A stretch of 64,000 nucleotides of DNA from Psychrobacter sp. WY6 (GCF_018448495.1 NZ_CP049902.1:1860001-1924000), one strand, 5' to 3'; shown: positions 39,060 through 49,735, counted from the first letter of the stretch. The notes: a model not told the origin generated them from the sequence alone. A program made the numbers and translations.

Positions 39060-40193
39060 ATGAATCAAAATCGCAATGACCAAAACCAACACACTTATCT
39101 ACCAGCATTAAGCCAGTTGTGCTCGATGAGCTGATTAAAATGGTCAGCCTATTTTTGGTGTTTTTGCTCACGTTAAAAATATCAATTATTTGGACTATTA
39201 CAGTCATCTTATTTCGCAAAAGGCGCTGCCAAACTGGCGCAAAGAGTTAAAAGCCAATCAATTTTGCTTTATTCAAATTATCCAGCCGCCTTATCGGGTT
39301 TGTCTGGCATTGGCAACGATTAAGTTGGCAACGAGTGCCTTTGTTTATCTTTATAACGATGAGTGAGACTGAGCAGCTAGAGGTTTGTGAAGCATTGCAG
39401 CCGTTAACGCGGCAAACACAGTTAGAAGGCGAGTGCTATCAAGGGCAAATGGCATTCATCCATAGTAGTCTCACATTAACATTGGACTTTACGCCTTCAC
39501 AAATCGCAGTAGCATTGGACAGTAAACACATTACGCTTGATGCGACGCTACAGCGGCAAGCAGTGCCATTAGCAGTCTGCACACCAACGGGCAGCGCGGC
39601 TGGACCTTCACCCAAAAAGAACCGTTGACGGGTATATCTGGTTGTTTACTTATTAAATCCCATTCAAAATTTAACACTGATGCTCAAGCCAAACAAACTT
39701 TTCCAAAACGACTATCGCCAATCTCGATTGGACGCTTGGTTATATGCGTCACAAGACCAATTGGTTTTGGAGTTGTATCAATAGTTATTTGCCAGACGGT
39801 CGTCATTTTGTCCTAAATCTAGCGATGGGCGTCAATGAGACCGGTGTTAGCGAAAATGCGTGCTGGCTGGATGGGCAGATTTATTATTTACCGCCTGTGA
39901 TGTTTGTTCGTGATGGTTTAAATTTGCCAGCTAATGAGCAAGATGATACTGCTAAAACCATAGATAATACGCGACAGCCTTGGCGCATCTATCATCAAAA
40001 CCTAGGCTGGAGCAATGTTGATATTGACTTAACCTTCACGCCGATAACCGTTTATAAAAAGACGGATAACTTGGTGTGGCCAGTATATTTGAGCAATGGC
40101 TTGGCTTTTATAGTGGTGAGATTCGTCTAAAAGATGACGTGATTAAAATCGATAATAATGGGCTTAGCAGAAGATCATTTCGCAAAATGGTAG
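39060..40193 (+). pseudogene. DUF2804 family protein, multiply frameshifted
   Basis: After ATG 39060 the protein can be traced through about six frame segments. They read VVLDELIKNGQPIFGVFAHV, LKANQFCFIQIIQPPYRVC, then 39335-39600 open (ETEQLEVCEALQPLTRQ). Next come the hallmark DUF2804 motifs LDWTLGYMRHKTNWFWSC and LPDGRHFVLNLAMGVNETG, and SENACWLDGQIYYLPPV. The end is LGFYSGEIRLKDDVIKID and LAEDHFAKW with TAG at 40191. Family function is unknown. The number of lesions exceeds the local indel rate of essential genes, so true decay is possible, but all motifs are otherwise intact. Confidence 0.7.
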
Positions 40194-40243
40194 GCGGTTG
40201 TCGTATTGATTGTAGATTTATATTAAACGCAGGCAAGCCTATA

Positions 40244-40268
40244 AATTGAGCGCTCAATTCCGTATAAT
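40244..40268 (+). promoter_or_regulatory. 16-bp perfect palindrome and -10 box upstream of dcd
   Basis: AATTGAGCGCTCAATT (40244-40259) is a perfect palindrome, and TATAAT follows at 40263-40268, about 60 bases before the dcd ATG. A protein bound to the palindrome would block the promoter, so it looks like an operator. No known regulator is assigned. Confidence 0.45.
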
Positions 40269-40329
40269 CGTCGCTATCAAAATACACTTCATATCGTAAA
40301 TTTTATTTTATAGCTGCTAAGGAACAAAA

Positions 40330-40900
40330 ATGTCTATCAAGTCTGACCGCTGGATTCGTAAAATGGCTGAAGAACACGGCATGATTGAGCCGTTTGAAGC
40401 GGGTCAAGTACGTTTTAATGATGCAGGCGAGCGTTTGGTTAGCTACGGTACGTCAAGCTATGGTTATGATGTACGCTGCGCGCCTGAATTTAAAGTTTTT
40501 ACCAATGTTCATTCAGTGATTGTAGATCCAAAAAACTTTGATGAGAAAAGCTTTATTGATGTCATCGGTGACGAGTGCATTATTCCGCCAAACTCGTTTG
40601 CGCTAGCACGCACCATGGAATATTTCCGTATTCCACGTGATGTGTTGACGATCTGTCTTGGTAAGTCGACGTATGCCCGTTGCGGAATTATCGTCAACGT
40701 GACGCCGCTGGAGCCTGAGTGGGAAGGGCATGTGACTTTGGAATTTAGTAACACCACCAATCTACCAGCGCGTATTTACGCAGGCGAAGGAGTGGCACAA
40801 ATGCTGTTTTTCCAAAGTGATGCTGATGACGTATGTGAAACCAGCTATAAAGATCGCGGCGTATCAAGGTCAACGCGGCGTGACATTGCCAAGAACCTAG
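40330..40900 (+). CDS. dcd: dCTP deaminase (5-base deletion near C-terminus)
   Basis: Deaminates dCTP to dUTP for thymidylate synthesis; a cytoplasmic homotrimer. The body is complete: [52 protein letters not shown] (catalytic Glu region), [14 protein letters not shown]. After YKDRG the frame runs on as VSRSTRRD to a late TGA at 40920. In another frame [12 protein letters not shown] with TAG at 40898-40900 is the conserved Dcd terminus. Compared with the family (YKDRGGKYQGQRG) five bases are missing at 40860-40861. I give the conserved stop. Confidence 0.93.
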
Positions 40901-40954
40901 TAATCTTATATGCTAACTGAAAGTGCACAATGATAAATCTTTTAGATTAATCAC

Positions 40955-40992
40955 AAAAAGGCTGACCGTATATAATACGACCAGCCTTTTTT
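40955..40992. terminator. Bidirectional terminator between dcd and sspB
   Basis: AAAAAGGCTG pairs with CAGCCTTTTT around a 17-base loop containing a weak inner pairing. It serves the convergent ends of dcd and sspB. Confidence 0.85.
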
Positions 40993-41007
40993 ATACCGAA
41001 AAATTGA

Positions 41008-41444
41008 CTATTTCAACACTTTTAAACCAGCTTTATTATCACGTTTGGCTTTAGGTGTCGCAGTAGGGCTCTTCTGTGAGCTTACTATCGCATCATCTTC
41101 AGGTTGATAGTTGTCATATTCATTGGGGTCAAAAACATCCCTTGCGAGTTTTCTTTCGCATAAATACCTAATACCGATGTCATTGGTACCCAAATCTCTT
41201 GTGACACGCCGCCAAAACGCGCACTAAAATGAATATAATCATTTTCCATACTCATATTACCAGTCGCACGGCTGGCGATATTCAATACGATACGACCATC
41301 TTGCACGTGTTCCCTTGGAATCTGTACGTTTTCGGCAGTGGCATCAACCATCAGGTAAGGCGTTAGTTGATTGTCTTCTATCCACTGATAAAGCGCGCGC
41401 ACCATATAGGGACGTGTTGGGGTAATAGAGGTGGTTTCGCTCAT
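41008..41444 (-). CDS. sspB: ClpXP protease specificity-enhancing factor SspB (one-base indel)
   Basis: SspB tethers ssrA-tagged proteins to ClpX. The frame from ATG 41444 gives TRPYMVRALYQWIEDNQLT, IVLNIASRATGNMSMENDYI and FGGVSQEIWVPMTSVLGIYA, all family-typical. At SQGMF the T5 run near 41140 should be T6; the other frame continues FDPNEYDNYQPEDDA and ends GLKVLK at 41008, the ClpX-binding tail. Restored length is about 145 residues. sspA lies upstream on the same strand but is separated by a possible small insertion. Confidence 0.92.
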
Positions 41445-41530
41445 CTAAGGGTTTCCTATACTGATAATTTGAATATAATACTTAAAGGTATTTTTTTGTT
41501 TTCTATTTTAAGACAGCGGTTAAGCATTGT

Positions 41531-41696
41531 CTAGGGTGTGTCCTACTCTTGCAAATGGTGATAAAAATTGCAGCCAAACAAGAAAATAGTACTGATAATA
41601 TCGAAATATAAGCGAGTTATTTGACACAGTTTGACAAAGATTTAGTCATTTTTATCCCATTTAAGGTTTAATGCTCAGATTGAGAATACACCCTAA
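41531..41696. mobile_element. Candidate MITE-like element between sspA and sspB
   Basis: The left end CTAGGGTGTGTCCTACTC and the right end (read in reverse) TTAGGGTGTATTCTCAATC share an imperfect terminal inverted repeat around TAGGGTGT. The 166-bp interior has no ORF. The right end abuts the sspA stop codon (41697-41699). sspA and sspB are normally close neighbours, so an insertion here is plausible. Repeat copies elsewhere in the genome would be needed to prove mobility. Confidence 0.4.
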
Positions 41697-42310
41697 TTAA
41701 CGCACACTTTTTTGAAAGCTAGTACGTTCAAAGACCCGCTGTTGATAATCAAATAAGGGGCGACTAATTGCGCGTGGCAGCTCAATTCCCATTTCTTCAA
41801 GTCGCCATAACAAAGGTGCTAACAATACATCACACCAGCCAAAATCGTCTGCCATAAAGTAAGGCTTATGAGCAAACAGTGGTGACAAAGTAATCAAAGA
41901 ATCGCTTAACTGTTTTTTCGCAATAGCAGCTTGTGCTTTATTAAAGCTATTAGGGTGCACGAGTAGACGCTTACCGAGTACCAGCCAATCATGCTGAATA
42001 CGCCAAGCCAGCTGGCGAAATTGGGCACGCTCTTGCGGGTATCTGGCAGTAGCTTGTTTGTATGGTAACGCTCTTCAAGATACTCAAAGATAACATTGAT
42101 CTCATACAGTGCGATTTCACGTTGTTGCAGAACAGGTAAGGTGTGATAGGGATTCAGCTCGGTTAAATCTTCAGGCCGTTCAGAGTGCAAGCGTGATAGA
42201 TAATAGGCAAGCTTTTTTTCCTCAAGCAATAGGCGCACTACATGACTGTCGTAGCCGTCATCAGCGTATAAAATCAGCTGACTACTTGGAATGTCGTTCG
42301 CATCAATCAT
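41697..42310 (-). CDS. sspA: Stringent starvation protein A, GST-fold (one-base indel)
   Basis: A glutathione-transferase-fold RNA polymerase-associated protein. The N-terminal thioredoxin-like part is in frame 41906-42310 (LILYADDGYDSHVVRLLLEE, YHTLPVLQQREIALYEINVI). After LLPDT the frame goes wrong. With one base added near 42045 it reads QERAQFRQLAWRIQHDWL and GKRLLVHPNSFNKAQAAIAK, joining 41697-41960 with the all-helical C-terminal domain (FMADDFGWCDVLLAPLLWRL). Restored length ~204 residues, as usual. Confidence 0.92.
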
Positions 42311-42443
42311 GAAAGCCTAATGTTAATAGTAAAGCCTATCATCGTAAACAAAGTTGCCCTGATTATCAAGGCAAGGTACGTAAACATTGCGGGTGAGCCT
42401 TGTTTTAAATAATGGTTCAGTGTTTTATGGTCTTTTAAGAGAC

Positions 42444-42476
42444 AAAAAAGGCACTACCAGAGTAGTGCCTTTTTTT
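42444..42476. terminator. Terminator between petC and sspA
   Basis: GGCACTAC-CAGA-GTAGTGCC is a perfect 8-bp stem with A6 before and T7 after. It lies just past the petC stop on the minus strand. Confidence 0.88.
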
Positions 42477-42502
42477 CGATAAAAATATTTTTTAATACTT
42501 AA

Positions 42503-43216
42503 TTATTTTACATCTTTCCAGAATTCTTTGTTCAAGTAAACTGGAATGAGTAATACTAATAAGAATAAAATCACAAAGAAGCCAATCACTTGACGGTCAT
42601 GACGGTTAGGCTCTGCCATCCACGCCATAAAGTTAACCAAATCACCCACTTCAGATTCAAACTCTTCAGCACTCAGCTCTTCTTGCATATTATGCAAGAC
42701 ATGAGGCATCGCCGCATTGGCAAGTACTAAGTTATTGGCACCCCAAGGACGGCTTGGGTCTTCATAAAACGATAACAGGTAAGTATATACCCAGTCATCG
42801 CCACGTAGTCTGGTTTCAAGTGATAAGTCTGGTGGTGCTGCGCCAAACCATGATGCTTGTACTTCAGGATCAATTTCAGCATTGATATGATCACCGATTT
42901 GATCGGTGGTGACCATCAAATACTTTTCGACCAACTCAGGTGGTATCTCTAAATCTTTAGCAATGCGCGAGTGACGAACATACTGTGCAGAGTGACAACC
43001 AGCACAGTAGTTCATAAAGATTTTCGCACCGTTTTGTAGCGAGCCCTTATTGGTAAAATCAATAGGAGCAGTACTACAAGCTAAGTGTTCTTCAACACCC
43101 TCAGCATTGGTGAATGTACCACATCCACCGCCACCAGCTGCCAGTGCAGTACCAGCCGTCAAGGTTAATGCCGCGCCTAAGCCTAGACCCGCTAGGGATT
43201 TAATTAGCGTGTTCAT
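42503..43216 (-). CDS. petC: Cytochrome c1 subunit of the bc1 complex
   Basis: 237 residues, intact. A signal peptide ends LTAGTALAAGG. The heme motif is CAGCHS (NYCAGCHSAQYVRHSRIA), and the axial Met is likely in LANAAMPHVLHNM. A C-terminal membrane anchor (VIGFFVILFLLVLLIPVYL) ends in NKEFWKDVK. It transfers electrons from the Rieske protein to soluble or oxidase-bound cytochrome c. Its start overlaps the petB stop, and the order petA-petB-petC on the minus strand is the standard operon. Confidence 0.96.
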   Translation of the reverse strand: MNTLIKSLAGLGLGAALTLTAGTALAAGGGGCGTFTNAEGVEEHLACSTAPIDFTNKGSLQNGAKIFMNYCAGCHSAQYVRHSRIAKDLEIPPELVEKYLMVTTDQIGDHINAEIDPEVQASWFGAAPPDLSLETRLRGDDWVYTYLLSFYEDPSRPWGANNLVLANAAMPHVLHNMQEELSAEEFESEVGDLVNFMAWMAEPNRHDRQVIGFFVILFLLVLLIPVYLNKEFWKDVK

Positions 43217-44432
43217 TAGTGACCTCCGGTAACGCGTTCTGGTGGCTGTTTACACTTCTCAATAGAGGTATAAATTGGCATCAGTAAGAAAAACAAGAAA
43301 CAAACAGTGAAGATACGAGCCATCAATGTTGCTGTTGGTGTCGTTGGCGTCGCGCCTAAGTAACCTAAAACTAAGAAACTAATCGCAAACACGGTTAAAG
43401 CAATTTTAGATAAAATGCCTTTATAACGTATAGAGCGTACAGGCGATCTGTCTAGCCATGGTATCAAGAATAGTACGGCAATCGCACCACCCATCGCAAT
43501 CACACCACCTAACTTGTCAGGAACCGCACGTAAAATGGCATAGAATGGCGTGTAATACCATACTGGTGCAATGTGTGCTGGCGTTTTCAATGAATTCGCT
43601 GTCTCAAAGTTTGGTGGCTCAAGGAAGAATCCGCCACCTTCTGGGAAGAAGAATACCACTGCAAAGAACAAGATAAAGAAGACCACGATACCAATCATAT
43701 CATGCACTGTGTAGTACGGATGGAATTCAATACCATCTAAGGGCACACCATTTTTATCTTTTAGCTTCTTGATATCAATACCATCAGGGTTGTTCGAACC
43801 CACATGGTGTAGCGCTACAATATGCATGAATACTAAGCCCACAAGTACAAGCGGGATAGCAAACATGTAGAGCAAAGAAGCGGTTTAGGGTGATACCTGA
43901 GATAATATAATCACCACGTACCCATTCTGCAAGCCCATCACCAATCACAGGTAGAGCAGCAGGAAGGTTCAAGATAACCTGTGCACCCCAAAATGACATA
44001 TTGCCCCAAGGAAGTAGGTAACCGAAGAAACCTTCTGCCATCAATGCTAAGTAAATACCCATACCGATGAGCCAAATAAGCTCACGTGGTTTCTGGTATG
44101 AACCATATAGCAGTGCTCTAAACATATGCAGATATACGACCACAAAGAACGCAGATGCGCCAGTTGAGTGCATATAACGGATGAGCCAACCACCTTTGAC
44201 ATCGCGCATGATGTATTCAACAGACGCAAATGCCCCTTCGGCACTTGGGTTGTACATCATGGTCCAAATACCTGTTACCAATTGGTTAACCAATACCACC
44301 ATTGATAACACGCCAAAAAAGTACCAAAAGTTAAAGTTTTTGGTGCATAGTACTTTGACATATGGTATTCATAGGTTTCGGTCGCTGGAAAGCGTGCGTC
44401 CCCCAATGCATTAACTTTTTACCCATGCTCAT
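43216..44432 (-). CDS. petB: Cytochrome b subunit of the bc1 complex (three indels)
   Basis: Start ATG 44432 lies one base after the petA stop, with GGAGG upstream. The N-terminus reads MSMGKKLMHW, then DARFPATETYEYHMSKYYAP after a shift near 44405, then NFNFWYFFGVLSMVV after one more A near 44347. The main frame 43784-44311 has the first heme His pair (RYMHSTGASAFFVVVYLHMF) and FGYLLPWGNMSFW. A shift near 43870 joins NRFFALH to FAIPLVLVGLVFMHIVALHH (second His pair) and the Qo-site motif PVWYYTPFYAILRAVP. About 405 residues when restored. An essential part of respiration, so the lesions must be sequencing indels. Confidence 0.93.
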
Positions 44433-44433
44433 A

Positions 44434-45014
44434 TTAAGCCTCCCCAATCGTCAAGATGGTACCATCCATGTTGTAATCTGGGACAGGTAAGTTAAGCGGT
44501 GCAGGAACGCCACTATAAACGCGACCCGCCAAGTCATATTTAGACCCGTGGCATGGGCAGAAAAATCCGCCATACCAATCATTACCACCCAAGTCAGCCG
44601 CGCCAACATCAGGACGGTAGTTTTGCACAACCTAAATGTGTACAGACGCCTTCTACTACCAAGACTTCTGGCGAGATAGAGCGTTCTGGATTTTTACAGT
44701 ATTCAGGTTGTAATGATGCATCAGATTCAGGGTCAGACAGTAAAGGTTTTACTGACGCTAAAGTCGCTAGCATGTCTTCTGTGCGTTTGACCACAAAAAG
44801 GGTTTACCGCGATATTTGACAACGATCATCTGTCCTGCTTCGATAGAACCAATGTCTTGGGTCACTGCAGCCCCTGCAGCCTCAGCTTAGCGCTTGGGTA
44901 CCAAGAACGGACAAAAGGTGTTGCCACAGCAGCTACCCCAGCTGCACCAATCGCGGCAGTCGAGGCAATAAGAACTCTACGGCGTTGTACGTTAACGCCT
45001 TCGGCTTGGCTCAT
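44434..45014 (-). CDS. petA: Rieske iron-sulfur subunit of the bc1 complex (three indels)
   Basis: ATG 45014 begins [20 protein letters not shown], a twin-arginine-like signal anchor. Indels near 44888 (one A), near 44800 (one T) and near 44625 break the frame. The restored protein reads [40 protein letters not shown], then the 2Fe-2S ligands CTHLGC and CPCHGSKYD, ending GTILTIGEA at 44434. About 193 residues. First gene of petABC; the operon promoter must lie in 45015-45300. Confidence 0.92.
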
Positions 45015-45485
45015 TAATACTTCCTCCAGGTGAATGAAATGGGATTATCCCACACTGGGTTTGTGGCTTAGAAAATGTACAATATCAAGCCACTTTGGCT
45101 GTGCCTAATTTTGCTAATTGTTGCTATTCTAAGCTATTTCGGTGATAAAATAAATTATTGCGTTAAAAATAAAGCAACCTTGATAGAACATACTCTAAGG
45201 TTGAATAGGAGAATTGATGCAAAATAGCTGCATTATCAATGTCTCACATAGATTTTTTGGCAAGGATTATAAGCGTGATGACCTTATAATTAATAAGGAT
45301 ATTTTGCAATAGCGAATGATACTCGAAATTAAGGTAATGTTCACTAACTTTCAGTACCTAACTACTATGTAAGTAGTCGTAAACCAATAATCACCGCTTT
45401 ATAAAAACAAAACGGTGATTATTTCATTATTTTTCATATCTTATAAAACTCGAAGTTTTATAAAACATCGCTTCAGTCGCTAACG
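45015..45485. other. Gap between petA and the ABC-F gene, with two hairpins
   Basis: No gene seen. A hairpin at 45387-45424 (AATCACCG ... CGGTGATT) and a perfect 10-bp one at 45441-45463 (TTATAAAACT-CGA-AGTTTTATAA) lie just past the ABC-F stop on the minus strand and probably end that transcript. The part next to petA should hold the petABC promoter. Confidence 0.5.
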
Positions 45486-47414
45486 TTAGCTCTCAAGCGC
45501 ACTCCAACGCTCAAGCTTATTCATCATCTCATCTTCAATCGTCAGTAGGCGCTCACTTGCGGCAGTCGCTGCATTAACGTCAGTGGTGAACCATGAGCCA
45601 TCTGCTAGTTTTCTTGCAATTGCGCTTGTTCAGCTTCTAATGCAGCGATTTCTTTTGGCAAATTATCCAGTTCACGCTGTTCATTGAAATTGAGCTTTTT
45701 GGCAGATTTGTTAGGTTTTGCTGCGGTTGTCTTATTGGTAACTTTACTGGCAGTATTTGCATTATTGGCTGGTGCTCTAGCCGCGTGTGCGGCTTGCTCA
45801 CGGTTTTTCTGTACCAAGTATTCTTGATAACCACCGACATACTCTTTGACGATACCTTTGCCGTCTTCATCTTGGTCAAATACCCAAGTAGAGGTAACGA
45901 CATTGTCCATAAATGAGCGGTCATGGCTGATTAGCAAATTGTACCGCCAAAGCTGGCGACTGACTCTTCTAGTAGCTCAAGTGTCGCCATATCCAAGTCA
46001 TTGGTTGGCTCATCGAGTACCAGAATGTTGGCAGGCTTTAATAGCTGCTTGGCAAGTAGCACGCGGTTACGCTCACCACCTGATAGTGCTTTGACAGGGG
46101 TACGCGCACGCTCTGGGGCAAATAAGAAATCTTGTAGATAGCTCATGATGTGTGTCTTACGACCGCCCACTTCGACGAAGTCTGAGCCTTCTGAGACGTT
46201 TTGCGCCACACTGGCTTCAAGGTCTAACTGATCGCGCAACTGGTCGAAGAAAGCGATTTTAAGGTTGGTACCTAACTCAACACTACCAGTCTTGGTGACT
46301 TCATCATCAGACATATCGAGTAGGGCTTTAATTAGTGTGGTTTTTCCCGCACCGTTGGGTCCAACAATACCGATTTATCACCGCGCATGATAGTCGTCGT
46401 AAAGTTATCAACCAATACGTTGCCATTATACTCAAGATGTAAGTTTTTGACTTTACAGACCAGCTTACCGCTTTTCTCGCCTTGACCCATGGTGATATTA
46501 ACGTTACCGACTTGCTCACGGCGATCGCTACGCTCTTCACGCAGTGCTTTTAGCTCACGGACACGGCCTTCATTACGAGTACGGCGGGCTTTGATACCTT
46601 GGCGAATCCAAACTTCTTCTTGCGCCAGTTTTTATCAAAGTTGGCGTTATTTTTTTTTCAGCGAGTAACTGTAGCTCTTTTAGCTCTTGATAGCGTGCAT
46701 AGCCACCTTCGCCTTGAGTGACGTCATAGCTGGTTAATTGACCACGATCTAGCTCAATGATGCGCGTCGATAGTTTGTTGACGAATGCTCTATCATGGGT
46801 GACAACAATGTTAGACCTTGCCAATCCAATAAAAAGCGCTCTAGCCATTCAATACTATCAACGTCTAAATGGTTGGTAGGCTCATCGAGCAGCAGTACAT
46901 CAGGTTTGGTGACCAATGAGCGTGCTAGTAGTACACGGCGCTTACGACCACCTGATAATGAAGACAAATCATCATCTGGATCCAGCCCCATGGTTTTGAT
47001 CAGGCGGGTGGCTTCTCGTTCTAAATCCCAACCGTGTACCGCATCGATATGCTGCAAATCGGCCATACGCTCGCAGGCATCCATGTCGCCATTGGCACAT
47101 AAATCTGTTTGGGCATTGTAGTTGATAAGCAGCTCAGCCGTGCGGCTGCTACCACCCATAACGATGTCTAGGATACGTCCGCTTGTCTCGGGAACGTCTT
47201 GTTCTAGCATCGCAACGCGCACGCTGCTATTGATAATGACTTCGCCGCTATCAGGTTGCAAGGTACCGTTAATTAGCTTAAATAAGGTGGATTTGCCTTC
47301 GCCATTACGGCCAATTAAACAGACACGTTCACCTGCTTCAATAGCAAAATCAATGCCATCAAGAACAGGAGCGACGCCAAAAGCAAGGTGGATATCTTTT
47401 AAATGTATCAGAGA
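45486..47414 (-). CDS. uup: ABC-F ATPase, Uup-like (at least four indels)
   Basis: The protein must be pieced together from several frames. The start is unclear: codons before LIHLKDIHLAFGVAPVL contain no ATG. The first ATPase has Walker A GRNGEGKST, LSGGRKRRVLLARSL and LLLDEPTNHLDVDS. Shifts occur near 46810 and 46640. The second ATPase has GPNGAGKT (shift near 46370), LSGGERNRVLLAKQL and LVLDEPTNDLDMATLE, then a shift near 45935 and LLISHDRSFMDNVV. A basic linker and a C-terminal coiled coil (LADGSWFTTDVNAATA ... NKLERWSALES) are typical of Uup, a ribosome- and DNA-associated ABC-F protein. Length ~640 residues. Confidence 0.85.
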
Positions 47415-47656
47415 GAAGAAATCTTAAGCTTATATAATAGTGAGGTAGGGGTTGCTGCAAAATTGCGAGCAGTATAACATGCCATCACGTGACTGTAGTG
47501 AGCGTAAATGATTTTATCCGCACTATTTATGACTTTTGTTCAAGGCTGCTATTTTATAAAGAGCATCGTCGTCTAATTGCTACTTTTTATCGGTCATCGA
47601 GCCATTTTATTAATGAATCCTACCAGTCTTATGTTTATGATAATTCAGAGAAAAAT

Positions 47657-47929
47657 ATGAATCAATTTAATCCTAAAGATAAAGCTCAGAACGAGGCTTT
47701 ATCTGTGCACACGGACCTACAAACGCAACAAGTCATTGATTTACAGATGAGTATGGCGCATCTAGAAATGACAGTAGAGCGACTCGATGAGGTAGTTGCG
47801 CGGCAAGATAAAGATATTCAGACATTACAACGACAGTTGCAGCTGATTTATAAACAAGTGGAAAGTCAGGATCCTGAAGGCGGCATTGCACCTTTTGATG
47901 TAATGGCAGAAAGACCCCCTCATTATTAA
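47657..47929 (+). CDS. slyX: SlyX-like coiled-coil protein
   Basis: The frame is open from 47489, but ATG 47657 preceded by CAGAGAAA fits the family length (90 residues). A single long coiled coil (VIDLQMSMAHLEMTVERLDE, VVARQDKDIQTLQRQLQL) ends in the SlyX-type tail IAPFDVMAERPPHY. Function unknown in all bacteria. It stands alone between the ABC-F gene and the first porin gene. Confidence 0.88.
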   Translation: MNQFNPKDKAQNEALSVHTDLQTQQVIDLQMSMAHLEMTVERLDEVVARQDKDIQTLQRQLQLIYKQVESQDPEGGIAPFDVMAERPPHY

Positions 47930-48117
47930 TATCTGCAAAATTAATATCTGCAAAAACTGAATGGTTGAAAATTTATGACTATTATATTCGCATTGTGAAA
48001 TACGGATACTGTTCAGTCATAATCAGGAAATAATGTGTTTTTGCAGTTGTTTTAATGTTCGAAAATCATTACTATCCTCCACCTCGGATGCTGCTTGCTT
48101 ATTAAAATTAAGTAAAG

Positions 48118-48150
48118 TAGTAAAACAATGCGGACGTTTGGAGATACATA
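48118..48150 (+). repeat. Duplicated leader in front of the two fadL paralogs
   Basis: GTAGTAAAACAA then CGGACGTTTGGAGATACA before the first gene recurs with few changes at 49702-49735 before the second. Further upstream CAGTCATAATCAGGAAA (48015 on) resembles CAGTCATATTCGGGAAA (49574 on). So promoter and ribosome-binding site (TTTGGAGA) were duplicated along with the gene and are probably co-regulated. Confidence 0.75.
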
Positions 48151-49343
48151 ATGCGCGCAAATTTTCATTTGAAAACTCTCACAGTAGCTGTCGCTGCTCT
48201 TTCTATTGCTAGCGTTGCTAGTGCTGCTGGTCTTGATCGTTCAGGTCAAGATATCACTGCATTCTTACAAGATGGTACTTATGCTGAAGCTGTTTATACG
48301 TATATCGATGCTGATGTGACTGGTGAAGACGAATCAGGCAACAAAATTGATGACATCGCAGAAGACTATGACTTTTTCCGTTATGGTGTAAAAGCAGATA
48401 TCAATGAAACCTTTAGTATTGGTATCTTATATGACGAGCCATTTGGCGCGGCTGCGGATTATAGCGGTAAAAATGACTTTGTATCTCATGAACCGAATCC
48501 TAATTTTGGTGGGCTCATACAACCAAACGGTGAAGAAACTAACGTAGAAGTACGTACTGAGAGCATTACTGGTATCCTGGGTGCAAAGCTTGGTATGAAT
48601 AAAGAGTTTCAAGTGTACGGTGGTCCAGTAGCCCAACGTGTAAAAGCAGATGTAAAGTTGCGTGGCAAAGCTTACGGTTTAGCAGACGGTTACACTACGC
48701 ATATTAGTGCTGACCAAGATTATGGTTGGTTAGCCGGTGTTGCTTACAGCAAGCCTGAAATTGCTTTACAAGCTGCGCTGACGTATCGTTCAGAAATTGA
48801 CCATACTTTACCTATTTCAGAAAGCTTCCCAGCACTGGCTTTCCAACAAAAAATCCAAATAGAGCTGGTAAAATTGATATTACTACACCTGAATCTGTAA
48901 ACTTTGATTTCCAAACGGGTATCAATCCGACGATGCTTGCGACTGCTAAAGTCCGTTGGGTACCATGGAGTGATTTTGCTATTGTTCCGCCTCTTTATAA
49001 TGAAGCGAGTAACCTATCACTAGTAAGCTATGATGAAGATCAATGGCAAGTTGAACTAGGTCTCGCTAAGCGCATGACGCCAGCATTAGCAGTGACAGGT
49101 ACTGTTGGTTGGGATAGTGGTGCTGGTAATCCTGTAACCTCACTAGGTCCTATTGAAGGCTATTACAGCGCTGGTTTGGGTGCCAAGTATAATGTGACAG
49201 AAAACTGGGCAGTATCAGCTGGTGGTAAATACTTATGGTTCGGTGATGCTGAAGGACAAATACCGAACAAAAATATTGTGAGTGATTTTGAAGACAACGA
49301 TGGTTTTGCACTCGGCATGAAGCTTTCTTACCAAGCAAACTAA
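48151..49343 (+). CDS. FadL/OmpP1-type outer membrane hydrophobic-compound channel, copy 1 (one indel)
   Basis: A signal peptide ends ASVASA, followed by the family's AGLDRSGQDITAFLQDGTY hatch start. Beta strands continue to the C-terminal aromatic-rich strand (FALGMKLSYQAN). The frame breaks near 48845; the other frame continues FPTKNPNRAGKIDITTPES and NFDFQTGINPTMLATAKVRW. Restored length ~397 residues. FadL-type channels take up long-chain fatty acids and other hydrophobic molecules across the outer membrane. A tandem paralog follows. Confidence 0.88.
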
Positions 49344-49381
49344 TGTAATTTGCTAAATTATAAATCTATAGCCTAGATAAT

Positions 49382-49412
49382 AAAAAGCGATCCTGATTGG
49401 GTCGCTTTTTTA
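49382..49412 (+). terminator. Terminator of fadL copy 1
   Basis: AAAAAGCGA and TCGCTTTTTT pair around TCCTGATTGGG, 38 bases past the stop. A very similar terminator follows copy 2. Confidence 0.85.
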
Positions 49413-49735
49413 TGCCAGCGTGTTTAAGTTTAATAAGGAAGAGTGTTTTAGAATTATTAAATTATAACAGATAAGTATCTGCCTGCTATCTCTAAAAATA
49501 CTGAGAGCAATTTAAAAAATATCAGAATGAAAAACTAGATATTAGTTTTGTACGTGTATCTTATTTGTACTGTCCAGTCATATTCGGGAAAAAGCACTTT
49601 AATTGTTGTTTTAGTGTCAAAAAGGCATTAGTATTCATCTCAGGACACGACTTTTATAATCATAAAGTTATGCGCAGCAATGCTAAATATTGATTATTTA
49701 AGTAGTAAAACAACAAGGACGTTTGGAGATACACA
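49413..49735. promoter_or_regulatory. Intergenic region and promoter of fadL copy 2
   Basis: About 320 bp, AT-rich, no ORF. The last 170 bp resemble the leader of copy 1 (see the duplicated leader entry). Confidence 0.5.

Noticed and set aside
47489..47656. Long N-terminal extension of SlyX
   Set aside because: The extra 56 residues are unlike the family, and the ATG at 47657 has a purine-rich ribosome-binding site and gives the normal length.
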